In this document: one piece after another, positions 30,800-43,146 of the stretch | How positions within the stretch are numbered: position 1 is the stretch's first letter | How the letters are laid out: each line of letters begins with the position of its first letter | Assembly (NCBI GenBank): GCA_905221615.1 | Contig: CAJNDT010003046.1 | Span: 131,501-195,500 of the forward strand | Reading direction: 5' to 3' | Source of the DNA: Symbiodinium sp. CCMP2592 | Taxonomy: Eukaryota; Sar; Dinophyceae; Suessiales; Symbiodiniaceae | DNA: 64,000 nucleotides | Program-made: the position numbers and the translations under genes | The notes under the pieces: model-generated | The model's database searches: none | Told to the model about the DNA's origin: nothing | What the model saw: only the letters and a program-made list of their open reading frames with translations

Positions 30800-32989
30800 G
30801 TCTACTTTTTTCGGGTTCTTAAGGGTCCCCTGTTTCGGAGGTAGTAACCAGGGTTCCTTTAAAGGGGTCTATAGGGGTTACAAAAAGGGATGCTATAGTA
30901 ATGTAGGAGACTATACTTATCATTCCTTACAGCCCCATTTCAGGTACTTGTCGCTCTACTTACTGAGTCTCCGAAGGCCTAAACCCGAAACTTTAGACAC
31001 GAAACCCTTATAAACCCTAAACCCTGAACCCTAAACCCCAACCCTAAACCGTAAACCCTCCGCCCTAAACCCCAACACCCTAAACCCTAATTACACCCTA
31101 ACCATTATAAAACCTAAAAGCACCTATGAACCCTAAGAAACCTTGCAAAATCCTAAAAAGCCCTAAACCCGGAGGCCTTCCTGAGACCCAAGATCTGAAC
31201 TCCGCGCAGGTCCAGCAGCACCTGGGCAGTTTTTCAGTGATAACGAGTTTAGGGTTTAGGGTTTAGGAGTCCTTATTATAGGTATTAAGGCCGCCTACCC
31301 CCCTCCCCAACCCCCTCAAAGGATCCTGGATCTTGGGCCTTTATTAGGGTTCGTTTCAAGGGGTCTATAAGGGTTACTGTAAGGGATCTATAAGCGGTAC
31401 TATAGCAATGCAGGAACCTGATGAAGAAACTTTGGGCCTTTATTTCGGTCCCTTATATGAATCCTGATATATTGGGATTATAGGGCCAGGGTAATCGGGC
31501 TACGTTGAAGGGGGTTTCGGGCTTCGGGTGACTCCGATAAGGTGTAGGGCGTAAGGCTATCTTCACGTTACGACAATCGGGTGTCCAAAGTCATTCTTTA
31601 CCCTAAGGGTCCATGTGCTCATATAGTATATACATTGGCCTTAAAGTACTCCCTATATAGGTACATTGGGCCCAAAGTATATGCTATACGGGTACATGGA
31701 CCCTTAGGGTTAGGCCCCTATAGTACACCCTAAGCCCACCCTTTCCGAGGTCGTAACTCGAAGATCTCCACGAAGGTATCGCGTGGCAATCTCGCTCCTC
31801 GGCAGGAACCCAGAAGAGCCCTCAACGGCTTAGGGTTTAGGATTTAGGGGTTTTGGGGTTTAGGGGTTTAGGGTCCATAACTAGGGTCCATATCCGTATC
31901 CCATACGTGATATAGAGCCCCATGCTGCTGAAGGCGCTCCGGCACCTTGCTGCATTTCGAGCTTCCGAATAGAGTTGGGCTTGTAGCAGCCCATGCCACT
32001 GGTCCGCACACCTAGTTGGCTGGCACAAGAATGAGCGAATTGCGATTCTAACAAATCCCACTTGGGAGGCGGTATCACTGTCTGCTCGGAAGTGGCCCAG
32101 GAAGCAGCCGCTCTCATTCACCTGGAAGATGGAGCACATGGTCCTGTCGGACACACTGCTAGTTCAGCTTTTCGGGCTCTTGGGTTCTTTGGTCTTGCTG
32201 TTTTAAAGTTTTGGGTATGCATGAACGGTCTCGATGGACTAAGTGACCAAGCAGGAAGAAGCTGCTGTGTCCTGGCTTCGCAGATGGAGCGGCAGCTTTT
32301 GTAAAGGGGTACCTGAGATGAAACTCACCATTAACAACAATGGGCTTAGTCGTTCGGCCGGCGGCCGCCGAACATCATTGCTGCTTGACATCTTTTCTGC
32401 CTTCCCCGGTGAAAAATACATGAAGAAGGTCTTGTCCGAACTGGGGTCTGCATGTCGTCTAACACAAGCGGCTGAAGCGTGACATGAGGCTCCTGGCAGG
32501 TTGCCTGAGACTAGCCAACTAGCAAGCTAGCAAACCCACCCCTACACGGATGTTTCGCGGGCGAGGCTGCGACAGTTTCCTCGAGGTTCTCGCATCTCCC
32601 AGACAAGCCGGTACTGAGGTTTTGGAGAACCTGTCGCCAAGCACGCAAGATCTGTTTATTCGGCTATGCATCGCTGCCGTCATTGACAATGAAAGGACTT
32701 CAACGCCACAGCCCCCGGCCACAAAAAGGACGAAACTCTCTTCTTCAAACGCTTGGAGCAAGGCAGTGCCCTGATAGGACCGTCCTAGCAGCGAGGGGCC
32801 TGCACCGTCGGGCAGCTCTTGAACGTCCTGCTGTCGTAGTCGACCTTGGCAAAGGATCCCAAGAGCATCAAAGACTACGGGCGCACGGCTTTGGGGCAAA
32901 AAAAGGGACAGGGCGTCTGACAAGCGGGTCCTTGTAAAGCCCTGGGGCTCCAGTTACCTAAATAGTAGGTTACTGGGGTACATAGTATA

Positions 32990-33090
32990 TGGTTAGTAAC
33001 CTAAACCCTAAACCCTATTTAAGTAACTGGAGCCCTAGGAGTAACCTAAACCCTAAACACTATTTGAGTAACTGGAGCCCTAGGGAAACT
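32990..33090. repeat. Two-copy tandem repeat with CCCTAAA
   Basis: The unit is about 48 bp: GTAACCTAAACCCTAAAC, then TATTTAAGTAACTGGAGCCC. Two copies, the second with small changes. Confidence 0.75.
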
Positions 33091-33252
33091 CACGACCGGC
33101 ATCCGCGACGAAACGCAATGTGGCTGGGTTTAGCGGGTGCTGAAGGTTGGGATGCTGCTCTGAACCGACTGAACTAGGGACCTTAATAATTAGAATAGGG
33201 TTCCTTTAAAGGGTTCCTTAAAGGGTTCTATAAAGGATCTAGAATAATGTGG

Positions 33253-33361
33253 TATAGGGGCCTGCATAATTAGAGTAGGGTCTTGGGGCCCATTATACTA
33301 TACTTATAATAAGAACCCTCCCCCCAAAGTAGTATAGATAATGATTACGGCTGCTACATTA
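33253..33361. mobile_element. Hairpin element family B, copy 7
   Basis: TATAGGGGCCTGCATAATTA on the left, then GTCTTGGGGCCCATTATACT; right side AAGTAGTATAGATAATGATT and CTACATTA. A second left-arm fragment precedes it at 33177. Confidence 0.75.
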
Positions 33362-33867
33362 TTCTCCTCGTGCGTCTCCGCGCGAAGGACATAACGAGAA
33401 AAGCGGCAGGCCAACATTCGAAGGGGCTGGGCACCTTGGCTAGGCTGGATCCCAGCATCTCTTGCGCTTCTTGGACATTTCGGCTCTCTCTTCGGCCGCG
33501 TGACATAATTAAGACTGGTAAGACTGTGCTTTACCTAGGTCCAACGTTCGACATCCATGCCGTTCATGCGGCATCGCCACCAGGCGAAGCGACCATAAGA
33601 TAAGCAGTTGCTCTGAATAGCTGTGCCTCACCTGCCATACTGCCTAAGTAGTCGGCCAGGAACGCTAAACCCTGAATCGCTTAGCCCTAAACCCTAAACC
33701 CCTTAGCCCTAAACTCTAAACCCTGAGCCGTGAACAAACACCCCAGGTGCCAGAAAATTGAAGCTTTGGCGCATGTCCAGATGGCCAGGCCTGCACCACA
33801 AGTAGTACATCTTCATGACATGTCATGTCAGCTTCCTCTCTTTCGAACAGTACTTGTGCGGCTACTG

Positions 33868-34020
33868 CGGCTGCGACTGCGGTTGCGACTGCTACTGCTG
33901 CTGCTACTCCTCCTCCTCCTCCTCCTCCTACTACTACTACTACTACTACTGCTACTACACTACCTACCTCTACCACTGCCAGTACCAGTGCCACTGCCTA
34001 CTACTACCACTACTACTGAC
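33868..34020. repeat. CTG/CTC/CTA triplet microsatellite
   Basis: Imperfect triplet runs (CTGCGA, CTGCTG, CTCCTC, CTACTA) over about 150 bp. The Leu- or Thr-rich ORFs through it are low-complexity artefacts. Confidence 0.9.
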
Positions 34021-34256
34021 TACCACTACCGCTACCAATAAACCTGTGATTGCTGCTGCAGCGGCTCTTGCTCTGATCCTCCTCCCCCTCCGCCCACTAC
34101 GACTGCGACTACGACTGTTTACGATGGATACTGCTACTGATGCAACTTCCTCCTAGAGCTACTGCTGCTGCTCCTCCTCCTCTTCCTATGCCGACGACCT
34201 CTGCTGGTACTGCAAGTACCGCCACCATCGCGACGACGACTACTACTCATCAAAAA

Positions 34257-34325
34257 CCCTAAACCCTAAACCCTAAAACCTAAACCCTAAACCCTAAACC
34301 CTAAAACCTAAACCCTAAACCCTCA
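34257..34325. repeat. Interstitial telomere-like block, CCCTAAA
   Basis: About nine CCCTAAA heptads with two ACCTAAA variants, the cleanest such block in the window. Internal, with ordinary sequence on both sides. Confidence 0.92.
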
Positions 34326-34724
34326 ACCCATGTCCATCATCACTACATGTGCGATTGAAGTCGCGATGGTAGTAACCAGCGTCCTCATCCTTTCCTCCTC
34401 AGCATTACACCATACAGTTCATAACTTTCAACGTGTAATGCATAGTGTATCATAAAGAAGATAGCATAGTAACACATCGTAACATAGAACCTGCGGTATA
34501 TATCATTCAGAATATGTGCTATACACTATCTTACATATAGTATGTAATACATAACACAGAAGATAACATGTACCAGTTTTACATCGGTTGGCCAGCTGCC
34601 TTCTTTGACTCCGCGACCGTGGCACCGGGAAAGTCTGGTCCGGGCCTCAGCGGTGCATCTTGCATTGCGCAGGGCGCTTTCTTAGGGGCCTTAAGGTATA
34701 CTTACAACGAGCAACCCTAAGGAA

Positions 34725-34829
34725 TACGGTTGATGACCTAAATCCTGCATTACCTTAAGGACCCTAGACTATGGGAATTATGGTACATTCCTTCTTATGG
34801 GTAATGCAGGATTTATATCATCAACCGTA
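34725..34829. mobile_element. Hairpin element family A, copy 4 (nearly complete)
   Basis: 105 bp, TACGGTTGATGACCTAAATC to TTTATATCATCAACCGTA. With TA as the outermost dinucleotide on both sides, a TA target duplication (Tc1/mariner or Stowaway type) is likely. Confidence 0.88.
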
Positions 34830-34984
34830 TTGCTATGTATTCAGGCCTCTATTGGGTCCTAGGGCTTCGGGTTTCTCCGCCAGCTTACTTTTTCTAGAGT
34901 TGACCATCTGCCAGCTGCGATGAGAGTCACTCTTTGGAATCAACATGGGACGTTCGTTTAGATAACTTTCTAAAAAAGGATCGG

Positions 34985-35390
34985 ACAAGGGACCCGAATT
35001 TAGAGAACTACCCATATCATGACCTGAACCCGAAACCCTAAAACTTTCACCCCTAGACCCTTATTTAGAGAACTACCCGTATTATGACCTAAGATCTAAA
35101 CCCTAAAACCCTTTTTTTAGAGAACGACCCTATAAATCCCCTGAAGGAACAGGATTTCTGAAAAACATCCCTTTTGTACTATAGATCCCTTGAAGGATCC
35201 CTTAAAGGAGAAGTACCCCTATTATGACCTAGGACAGAAACCCTAAACCCTTTTTTAGAGAACTACCCATATTATGACCTAAGACCTAAACCTTAAACCT
35301 TTTTAGAGAACGACCCTATAGATCCCTTAAAGGAACAGGATTTCTGAAAAGCATCCCTATAGTACTATAGATCCCTTGAAGGAACGGTAG
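34985..35390. repeat. About 187-bp duplicated block
   Basis: AGAGAACGACCCTATA followed by GATCCC..GGAACAGGATTTCTGAAAA and a TAGTACTATAGATCCCTTGA tail occurs twice (about 35119 and 35306). TTTAGAGAACTACCC..ATTATGACCT occurs at least three times in the same interval. Confidence 0.75.
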
Positions 35391-35559
35391 GGTTTCGGGT
35401 TCAGGGTTTGGGGACTTTCCTTGCTCCCTTAAAAAGGGGTATATGGATCCCTTAAAGGAGAAGTACTCACATCCCCGAACGATGGGCTCCCGCAAAGGCC
35501 CGGACAGCTCTCGGCAGCTCGCCATGACCTGGCGCTGTATCGAACATGGTGTACAGGGT

Positions 35560-35740
35560 CTTAGGGTCTTAGGGTTTAAATTTAGGGTAGCTTGGGGTTT
35601 AGGGTTTAGGGTCTTAGGGTTTATATTTAGGGTAGCTTGGGGTTTAGGGTTTAGGGTCTTAGGGTTTAAATTTAGGGTAGCTTGGGGTTTAGGGTTTAGG
35701 GTTTACATTTAGGGTAGCTTGGGTTTAGGGTTTAGGATCT
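35560..35740. repeat. 45-bp tandem repeat built on TTTAGGG
   Basis: About four copies of a unit containing TTTAGGGTAGCTTGGGG and GTTTAGGGTCTTAGGG, spaced exactly 45 bp (GTAGCTTGG at 35587, 35632 and 35677). Confidence 0.85.
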
Positions 35741-36113
35741 TAGGGTCTTACCGACTGAGTATGGCAAATGTGGGGTAATCTAGGAACCTTTTTAAGAAAT
35801 CCTGGGCCAAAAACCCCGAAATAGTAGGAATCATAGAAGGAACTCCAATAAAAGCCCAAGGCTTCTTAATCACGGGTTTAGGGTTCAGAGTTTTGGGGCC
35901 TATTATGAGGGGCTACGATAGTCTTTCGGGTTTTGGGCTTAGGGTTCAGTATCGACAGTGGTCTGACAAATGCGGGTTGCTAGGACAGGGTTTAGGGTTC
36001 AGGGCTATGATGAGGGGCAGTATAGGGGTATCAAATGTGGTATGAAAAATGCGGGGTGCTACGATCGCGCGGTTTTTTGGTAAAGGGAATAGGGTCGAGC
36101 CTTACCACATGGC

Positions 36114-36223
36114 TAATATCGGGGCCTTAATAATTAGAATAGGGTTTTTGGGGGTACATTATACTATAATGATAATAAGGAACCCCCACAATAGTATAGG
36201 TAATTATTTAGGCCCCTATATTA
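36114..36223. mobile_element. Hairpin element family B, copy 8 (best preserved)
   Basis: TAATATCGGGGCCTTAATAA to GGTAATTATTTAGGCCCCTATATTA, 110 bp, with complementary GTTTTTGGGGGTAC / AACCCCCACAATAG inner arms. A shorter copy follows at 36372-36462. Confidence 0.88.
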
Positions 36224-36469
36224 AGATGAGGTGCGCAATAGGGGTACCAGAGGAACACGAGACACGGCCGGCCACCTTGGAACATTCCTGTGGTCCAGCC
36301 GTTGACCCTTTCTCCTTCGACGAAGCCGCAGGTGGGCTTGCTTTCGTTGGCTTTCTTTAATAAAATCACATTAACGTAGCGGCCTTAATAATGGCCCATT
36401 CTACTACAACTATAATAGGGAACCCCCAAACTAGGATCGGTAATTATTTTGGCCCCTTTATAGAGGAGC

Positions 36470-36770
36470 TTTTGCATGCAGACAGCAAGCAAGCGAGCTC
36501 CTCGACGGTGATGGCACCCTCTCCGGCCAAAACGCAGTCGAAGTTCGAATAGAAGGAGAAGTACCTTACACTGTCTGGTTCTTAGTAGGGAATGGCGGAA
36601 TGGGTTATGGAGACTATTCTTGGGGATTATACAGCGGCTACTATAGGGATCCATTCCCCAATTCCCAACTAAGAACCAGACAGTAGACGGTGCAGAGATC
36701 GGTGGTGCAACTCTTGCTTCATGGACTTCCCAAGTCATCTCTGCAATTTCCAGCATCACCGGAGCATGTC
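36470..36770. other. Open island split by a family D hairpin
   Basis: Both strands are open on each side of the hairpin at 36570-36684. Minus strand: EMTWEVHEARVAPPISAPS, then YFSFYSNFDCVLAGEGAITV. Plus strand: LLDGDGTLSGQNAVEVRIEG, then DGAEIGGATLASWTSQVISA. One strand is probably a pair of exons separated by a hairpin-element intron, but I cannot tell which and recognise no family. Confidence 0.3.
36570..36684. mobile_element. Hairpin element family D, copy 2
   Basis: 115 bp; arms ACTGTCTGGTTCTTAGTAGG.. and its complement ending CAGACAGT, with two or three mismatches in the inner arm. The outer 20 bp match copy 1 at 28837. Confidence 0.9.
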
Positions 36771-36798
36771 ATAGCCCAAAACAGCAAAGCGAGAACAG

Positions 36799-36911
36799 TA
36801 CGGTTCATGATATAAATCCTGCATTACCCACAATAAGGAATATACCATTATTCCCATAGTTTAGGGTCCTTAAGGCCTTAAGGTAATGCAAGATTTATAT
36901 CATCAGCAGTA
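36799..36911. mobile_element. Hairpin element family A, copy 5
   Basis: TACGGTTCATGATATAAATC to GATTTATATCATCAGCAGTA, with a short internal duplication (CCTTAAGGCCTTAAGG). Confidence 0.85.
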
Positions 36912-37004
36912 ATGGTCACATCTAGCCAGCAACAGTACGGCAGCATCCTGAGTACCTGTACTTAGAGGATCATGGGACTTAGTAGCTAGGGTCCCTTAAA
37001 GGGG

Positions 37005-37189
37005 TCCTTAAAGGGATTTATAGGGGGTTCCTGAAAGGGATCTATAGGGTTTAGGGTTTAGGGTCTACTTAAAGGATCATGGGACTTAGTAACTGGGGTT
37101 ATAGATAAGGTACCTGTACTTACAACTACTTATAGCCCCACTTAGGGTACTTATAACCTTACTTACTAAGTCCCCTGATCCTCCAAGTA
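37005..37189. mobile_element. Composite: satellite unit, TTTAGGG dimer, family C element
   Basis: Same arrangement as 30536-30710, with the same junction from GATCTATAGGG through two heptads into the C arm. The C hairpin (37066-37189) is complete and ends CCCTGATCCTCCAAGTA. A C-arm fragment precedes it at 36958. Confidence 0.82.
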
Positions 37190-37910
37190 GTATCAACCAT
37201 GAAAGCGACGGTATCAACGAAGATGCGAGCAACAACTCTGGCAGAAGCAGCCGAAGTGGCAGCGGTAGCAAGAGTGATGAAGGGCCCTGTGAGAAACTGG
37301 TACTGACCATGCTGCTCATGCTATTGCTGATGTGGAGATGATGGCTCTTTCTCCGAATCTCAACTTTAGAATACTTAATGTGACTGTTGCTCTGCTTAAG
37401 ATGAGATGACGGCTCATGAGGGTGACTGCTCTTGTGAGCTTTGCTAAGCCCTAAGCCCTAAACCCCAAACCCTGAAGCCTAAACCGTAGACCCTGAACCC
37501 ACAAACCCTGAACTGCGCGATGGATTCGCCTTCCCATCTCTGAATACCGGCCGGAGCGCTTGCATCTGGCATTCTTGGCACACCTGCTCTTGGCGGTTCA
37601 GGGGACTTGGGAGGTAAGGGCTCCATTTGGGTTCCAAACTCCATAAGCAACTCAATTGGAGTTATTCTATCTATATGTTCTTACTTTTTGAATATTCATG
37701 GAATTAGTATTGATAGTACTCTTCATCTTACTAATGATTAATCTTGTTATTAAAGTGTAGTTACCATACTTATAACCCTAGTTACATAGTCCCATGATCC
37801 TTTCAGCAAGCTTGCGGGTGACTTTCAGAAGCCTAAACCCAAAATGACAGCTTTAAACTGCAAGGAAGCCGATCTCTCGAAACCCTAAACTCTAAACCGC
37901 GTAACCGCCT

Positions 37911-38107
37911 TAGTATAGGCGCCTTGATAATTAGAATAGAGTTTCGGGGTATATTGTACTATAGTTATACTAAGGACTCCCCCAAAAAATGAAGTATGGG
38001 TAATGATTTAGGCCACTGTAGTAACATAAAAAAATCCAGACCCAAGACCCCCCCAAAAAAATAAAAAACGTCAAGTATGGCTAATAATTTAGGCCCCTGT
38101 AGTAACG
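37911..38107. mobile_element. Hairpin element family B, copy 10, with partial duplicate
   Basis: A full but diverged element at 37911-38024, followed at 38070-38107 by a second copy of its right arm (AAGTATGGCTAATAATTTAG then GCCCCTGTAGTAAC). Confidence 0.7.
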
Positions 38108-38359
38108 CTGGAACCCCAAACCCAAGACCCCCGCCCCCGTCTGCCCTTGCGCGAGCCTCCTCTGGCAAGCGAAGACGTCCGACTCGTGAGAAGGAAGCTC
38201 AAAAATCAATGCCGGGGTGTATTTCCTTGCAGAGTCGCTCGCAGGAATCGGGGGTTTAGGGGGTATATTAGGTATACCATAGAACACTTAGGGGGGGCCG
38301 TCAGCTCTCTCCTTCAATAACCGGGCCCAAAAAAGTTTGAACTGTCTAAGATAGACCAA

Positions 38360-38440
<81 letters not shown>
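38360..38440. repeat. AT dinucleotide microsatellite
   Basis: About 80 bp of nearly pure (TA)n with a few interruptions. Confidence 0.95.
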
Positions 38441-38782
38441 CCAAAAAGTTTAAAGTTCCCCCATTGGCTCTCTAAGTAAGGGGGAGATCCTGCTAATTCT
38501 TCCGACGACAACGGTTTGAACAGAAGGCCGCGGATTTCAGATCACTGCCTAGGTCAAGGCCTGCACCAGGCAAGCCAGCTCCTGGTTTAGGGTTTTCGGG
38601 TTTAGGGTTTAGGGTTTTAGGGTTTAGGGAAACGGAAGGGCAGCTGAGATTCATCCTCCGGTAGAAGCAGTGGTGACGAATTTCTGGCTCACTGACTTGC
38701 AGCGCGTAGACCACACTTTCGCCTGGCTGATACAAGACTGCAGCAACTCCGGGAGAAGATGCTCTCATAATGAACAGGATAG

Positions 38783-38906
38783 TACTTAAAGGATCATTGG
38801 ACTTAGTAACTAGGGTTATAAATAAGGTTACTATACTTATAATTGCTTATAACCCCAATTAGGGCAGTTATAACCTTACTTACTAAGTCCCCTGATCCTC
38901 CAAGTA
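38783..38906. mobile_element. Hairpin element family C, copy 7
   Basis: TACTTAAAGGATCATTGGAC to GTCCCCTGATCCTCCAAGTA, 124 bp, complete. Confidence 0.85.
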
Positions 38907-39391
38907 ACAATAGTAGTAAAAGATAGTAACAAGAGCATAATGATAACAACATCACCAATCTTACTAGCAACGGGTAGCCATCGAGTGCCCTGGCTGCATA
39001 TATGCTTTAGGGAGCTGATGCTTATGAAGCTTGCAGCGCACCCCGACTCGGCTTCGAAAAATGTATATAAGGGCCTTCATAAGTAGAATCGTGTTCGGGG
39101 GTACATGATAAGGGGGACTCGGGAATAACGTTGGTAATAATTCCCGAGCCCGAACCCTACACCCTGAAAATCGCGAAACCCGTTATGGAGGCCTTTCTAG
39201 AAAGCACTTTATAGAACCCCTCTATGATACTATAATACCCTTATAGACCCCTTATAGTGACCGTTTATAGACTTTAAATGGAGCCCTTAACGGAACCCTT
39301 AGGTACTTATATAGGCCCCTACAGTAAACAGTGTCCCAGTGACCCGGCTCCAGGCCGGCTCCGGCGATTTTCGATCCTCACAGCAACCGCC

Positions 39392-39635
39392 GCTTAAGGG
39401 ATCATGGGACTTAGTAACTACTTGAAGGCTCATGGGACTTAGCAAGTAAGGTTATAAGTAGGTTATAATTAGGATAACCCCACTTAGGGGACTTATAACC
39501 CCAATTATAACCTACTTACTAAGTCCCATGATCCTCTAAGCAGGGCTATAAATGAGGTAACCATACATATAAACACTTATAGCCCCACTTAGGGTACTTA
39601 CAACCTCACTTACTAAGTCCCCTGATCCTCCAAGC
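39392..39635. mobile_element. Two family C elements, one nested or adjacent
   Basis: One element spans about 39392-39542 with a duplicated left arm (ATCATGGGACTTAGTAACTA, then CTTGAAGGCTCATGGGACTT). A second half element follows to 39635, ending GTCCCCTGATCCTCCAAG. Confidence 0.7.
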
Positions 39636-40545
39636 GACAGTGCCACGGGTTTGATTTTACAGGGTTAGGGTTTAAAGATGCGATGCACCCTCAACTCAAG
39701 AATCCCAGAATGTCAGGCACTGCCCCATAGAGCTTACACATGGAAAAGGCCAAAACAGTTTAAGGAGAAGGGCTTAGGGTACATTCCGAGTCTGCTGGCG
39801 ACAGCATCGCAGCTAGCAGTGATCGCGTGCCGCGCTAGTTTTATCTGTGCAGGACGAAGCAGTGTCATCTCGCATAGAAAGCCAACTTATGCCACTCCTG
39901 TTGTTCCCATGATACTAACAAATTACAAATATAGTATTAAGGTACTATATTAATTCGGCCGAAGCTGCCATCCTGATTGTTGTCTCCACCGTGGCAGAAG
40001 GGCCATAAAAGCAGCAGCAGCAGCCACATGGCACGGCGACGGGAAAGCATGCTGAGGACAGGCATTAAGCTTTCGAGCTGCTTGGTGGGACTGAGCCACT
40101 AAGCGTAAACCCCACGATTGAACATTCAGGGTGCTGGTTATGAGGTTCAGCAGTAATATCCACTCGACCAAGCGTCTTTGAGTCTCTGTGGGCGTGAAAG
40201 CGTACGGCGCATGCGAAGAAGCAACCGCGGAAAGCATAAAGCACAAGCCCATATCTGGGCGGCCTCCGAACAGAAAGCCCGTGAACCAAGTCTAAGTTTC
40301 ACGATGTCCTCGCCCTCAAGATGCATTGCCAGGAGCGGGATTGCGGCCTCGACACCACGTCTCAGCAAGAGTCCCATGGGCTATCAGAACTGTCTCAGCC
40401 GACTCTTTGCAGCTAACGACAAAGATACGAGGCCCTAAGCCCTTAACCCGAGATACTGCAATTCCAAATGCCACAGGCCTGCCGAGCATGCGCAGACGTG
40501 TCCTGACCTCGAAGCATCCAGAAGCTGAGCCGCAGGTAGTGCTGC

Positions 40546-40670
40546 ATGCTATATATTTGGGAGTTTCTGAAAATTAGGGGTACCTTATTTTGGGGTCCTT
40601 ATAGTAAGGATCCTAATATTTAGGGTACTATATTCGGGTCCCCTATTTTCGGAAACTCCTATTTGCATAT
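40546..40670. mobile_element. Hairpin element family E, copy 2
   Basis: ATGCTATATATTTGGGAGTT on the left pairs with GAAACTCCTATTTGCATAT on the right. Inner arms CTGAAAATTAGGGG and CCCCTATTTTCGG are complementary. Confidence 0.78.
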
Positions 40671-42960
40671 AGCTCTGTCAAATCATATCATGCATATGAT
40701 ACCATAGTGGCATGTAGTCAAACAAGATCGAATACAATGTATGTATGGGAACAAGTTTGCTGACCTTGATGATTCCTACGTCTTCTGAGAACAGCCTCTT
40801 CACTTGTCAATGGTACTTACAGTGTGCTGCCAAGTCACAAACCACAGCTTGCAGGACCGTTGGGGGCAAGGGCTTCACGCCTGGCGGGAACTGCATGCAC
40901 AGACAGCTCTATCCGAGTTCTGCAAAGTGCATGTTGGCATCTGTTTTGCGTTGTCGCAATCAATAGCATGCTATGTTACGTCACAGCACACTCCTGGTGT
41001 GTTAGTAATTACTCCGCTGGCCTGGCTAGGGTAAACGGCACTTTCAGGTACTCCGCTACTCCGCAAGAGCTTGTATGTAAGATGATGCACAAAAAGCATA
41101 CCGCATAACGGCACGTGTTATCTGTCGAAGACGAAGTATGTCAAGGATAAATGCAGCCAATGCCGAAATCGAGACCATGTCTTTGGTATAAACACCTGGA
41201 TTGCAATGTTTGCGCAGACTAAGGTTTGGGTGCGGTTCAACTGCATGGCCAGCAAAACAAACCTTTAAGAACAGCTTTTCGAGCACTTAGCAGAAGCTTT
41301 TCTATGGTACTCAGTGGCTTTCAGACGTGATCTGTTCGCGATTATATGAGAAACGGAACAATGTGTAGTAGTGACAACATTCATATTCTTAAGATCCCAA
41401 CATCCTGTGCCAAGTTGCAGCTCTTCGCGGCTGCCATTCCATCGTTGTTCAAGGCTCGCAAGGCACTGGCACGCCTCAAAGCACCCTCAACCCTAAGCCC
41501 CAAGCCCTTAACCCTAAGCCCTAAGCCCTGAACCCTAAGCCCTAAGCCCTGAAAACCTTCCCTTTAGGAAGATGCCCTACGGTTTTCATACGGGTTTGAG
41601 GGTTCAGTCAGGTTAAGGGTTTACTATCCCTTCATACATCCCTTCGTTGAGGAAGATGCCCCTGAGGGACGTATCAGGTCTCTAGGGGTTCGGATTCATA
41701 TTCAGTATTCCTTCATGGAGGAATATGCTTTACGGGCTAAATAAGGTTTGTTGGTTTTCTGGTTTCGCCTTTTCTTTATAATCACAATCGTTCGATAGGG
41801 CCCTGAATTGAGGAATGTGTCTTGCATCACAGAATCAAGCTCGCAATAGTTCAAGGCGTGCTCTTTCATTGATGGGTGATGGGCTCTTTGGGGGCAATGC
41901 CGCAGCTATGACCTGGAATGTACCAGGATCAGAACATGTTCAAAGTAAAGGAAACACTGCAGAATACGAAATCTGCTACGTGAGCTAGCATGCACTGGTC
42001 AACACCAACTTCTGATCCTAACCTTCGTCCCGCCCCAAAATGATGCACTCACTGGCCGTAGGACGGCATGGTTGGAACTTAAGCCGTCTTCATCTCCGCT
42101 CAACTCCCCATCACCTACTGCTCACCACGAGCTTCTTGCGCCGAGAGGCAGCAGTGCTCTGGGCGACCTGACCATTCATGTCAATTGCAGCTCTGTAGGA
42201 AACTGCGAGCAAAATTGCATGGCAGGAACGGTGCCCTGCTGCACCTGGAACTGCACACGCGAAACAGATAAGGCGTGATGGATTCGGGCTGCAGCATTGC
42301 CAGTCAGAGCAGTAGCTAGTGCTTCACAAAGACCCTGTCATCGTTTCCGCTGCCAGGAGAGGAGTATCCGCGCACAAGGTGCGCTGAGCGAGCCACCGTG
42401 ACAGCAGCCACGGACTGTCCTAAACACAGACTGCCTGCAGAAAACCTTCGCAGCACGCACAGGCGTGCACATGTACAGGACTGAGGCTTAGCAAAAGAAA
42501 GGCTTCTACCATACGTCACATACCTGTTCTGGTAAATAAGGTCTTCTGCTGCAGGAGAATGAGATTGTCTGGCAGAACCGCGCATTCACGCGGTCGTCGG
42601 AAAGCAAGAAAACTGAACTCTGGGAACCGTGGGCTGTAAGCTGCCCGCGCTTTTAGATTTCGGGTATGTCTCCCACGTGCATGTGACCCAATTCTTCACA
42701 TTGAATTGAATGCATCTTTATTTGCTTCATCGCACTGGCCCTGGTCTGTTACCCCCATGACCTTCTGTATCAAACAGCCAGGGACAAAACAGGATCTGGA
42801 GGGTAAGATGCAAAGCTGTACAAACGACCTTGCCTTGCTGGGATTAGGCGCACTTCTTGTGTGCACGCGGAATATATCGGGATTGTGCTGCAAGGTCGGG
42901 GCAAGATTCATCTCCAGATTATGGCGACTCCAAGATATAGATATCAGGACCTCCTTCGCT

Positions 42961-43146
42961 TCAGCAGAGGGAGTCTGCTGCGGGCGTGAGCACGATGCTC
43001 TGCTCCGGTTCGGGGTCTGGGATGCAGGCGCCCTCCTCGTCCAGGCTGACCCGCATCCGTGCCACTTCGGAGTTCTGGTGGAAAATCCGGACGCCTCCAT
43101 CGTGGGCAATGCCAGAGAGACCTGGGCTCTTCTTCAGGAATTTCAG
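42961..43146 (-). other. Possible exon (candidate P5CS reductase part)
   Basis: A minus-strand frame is open for 62 codons between in-frame stops. It contains GGVRIFHQNSEVARMRVSLD and has an AG-rich acceptor region upstream. It lies next downstream of the last recognised exon of the glutamate kinase gene. A vague resemblance to the early reductase region (helix with Ile..Asn..Val) is not decisive. Overlapping frames are also open. Confidence 0.3.

Larger units (their letters stand above)
25583..31830. other. Repeat-rich stretch with exon-like islands
   Basis: No long ORF. Telomere-like blocks occur near 25840-25950, 28440-28530 and 31010-31160. Half copies of family B (26837-26890) and of family E (26225-26285, 27264-27325) are present. 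Open islands on the plus strand near 25994-26088, 27335-27430, 28599-28667, 28978-29103, 29137-29310 and 29360-29470 follow one another and could be exons of one gene, but no product is recognised. Confidence 0.55.

Noticed and set aside
32062..32937. Overlapping ORFs of 75-134 aa on both strands
   Set aside because: Several mutually exclusive frames are open and none has a recognisable motif, so no gene is called.
39950..40438. ORFs of 76-100 aa, one with an F-box-like helix pattern
   Set aside because: The resemblance is too vague and frames on both strands compete.
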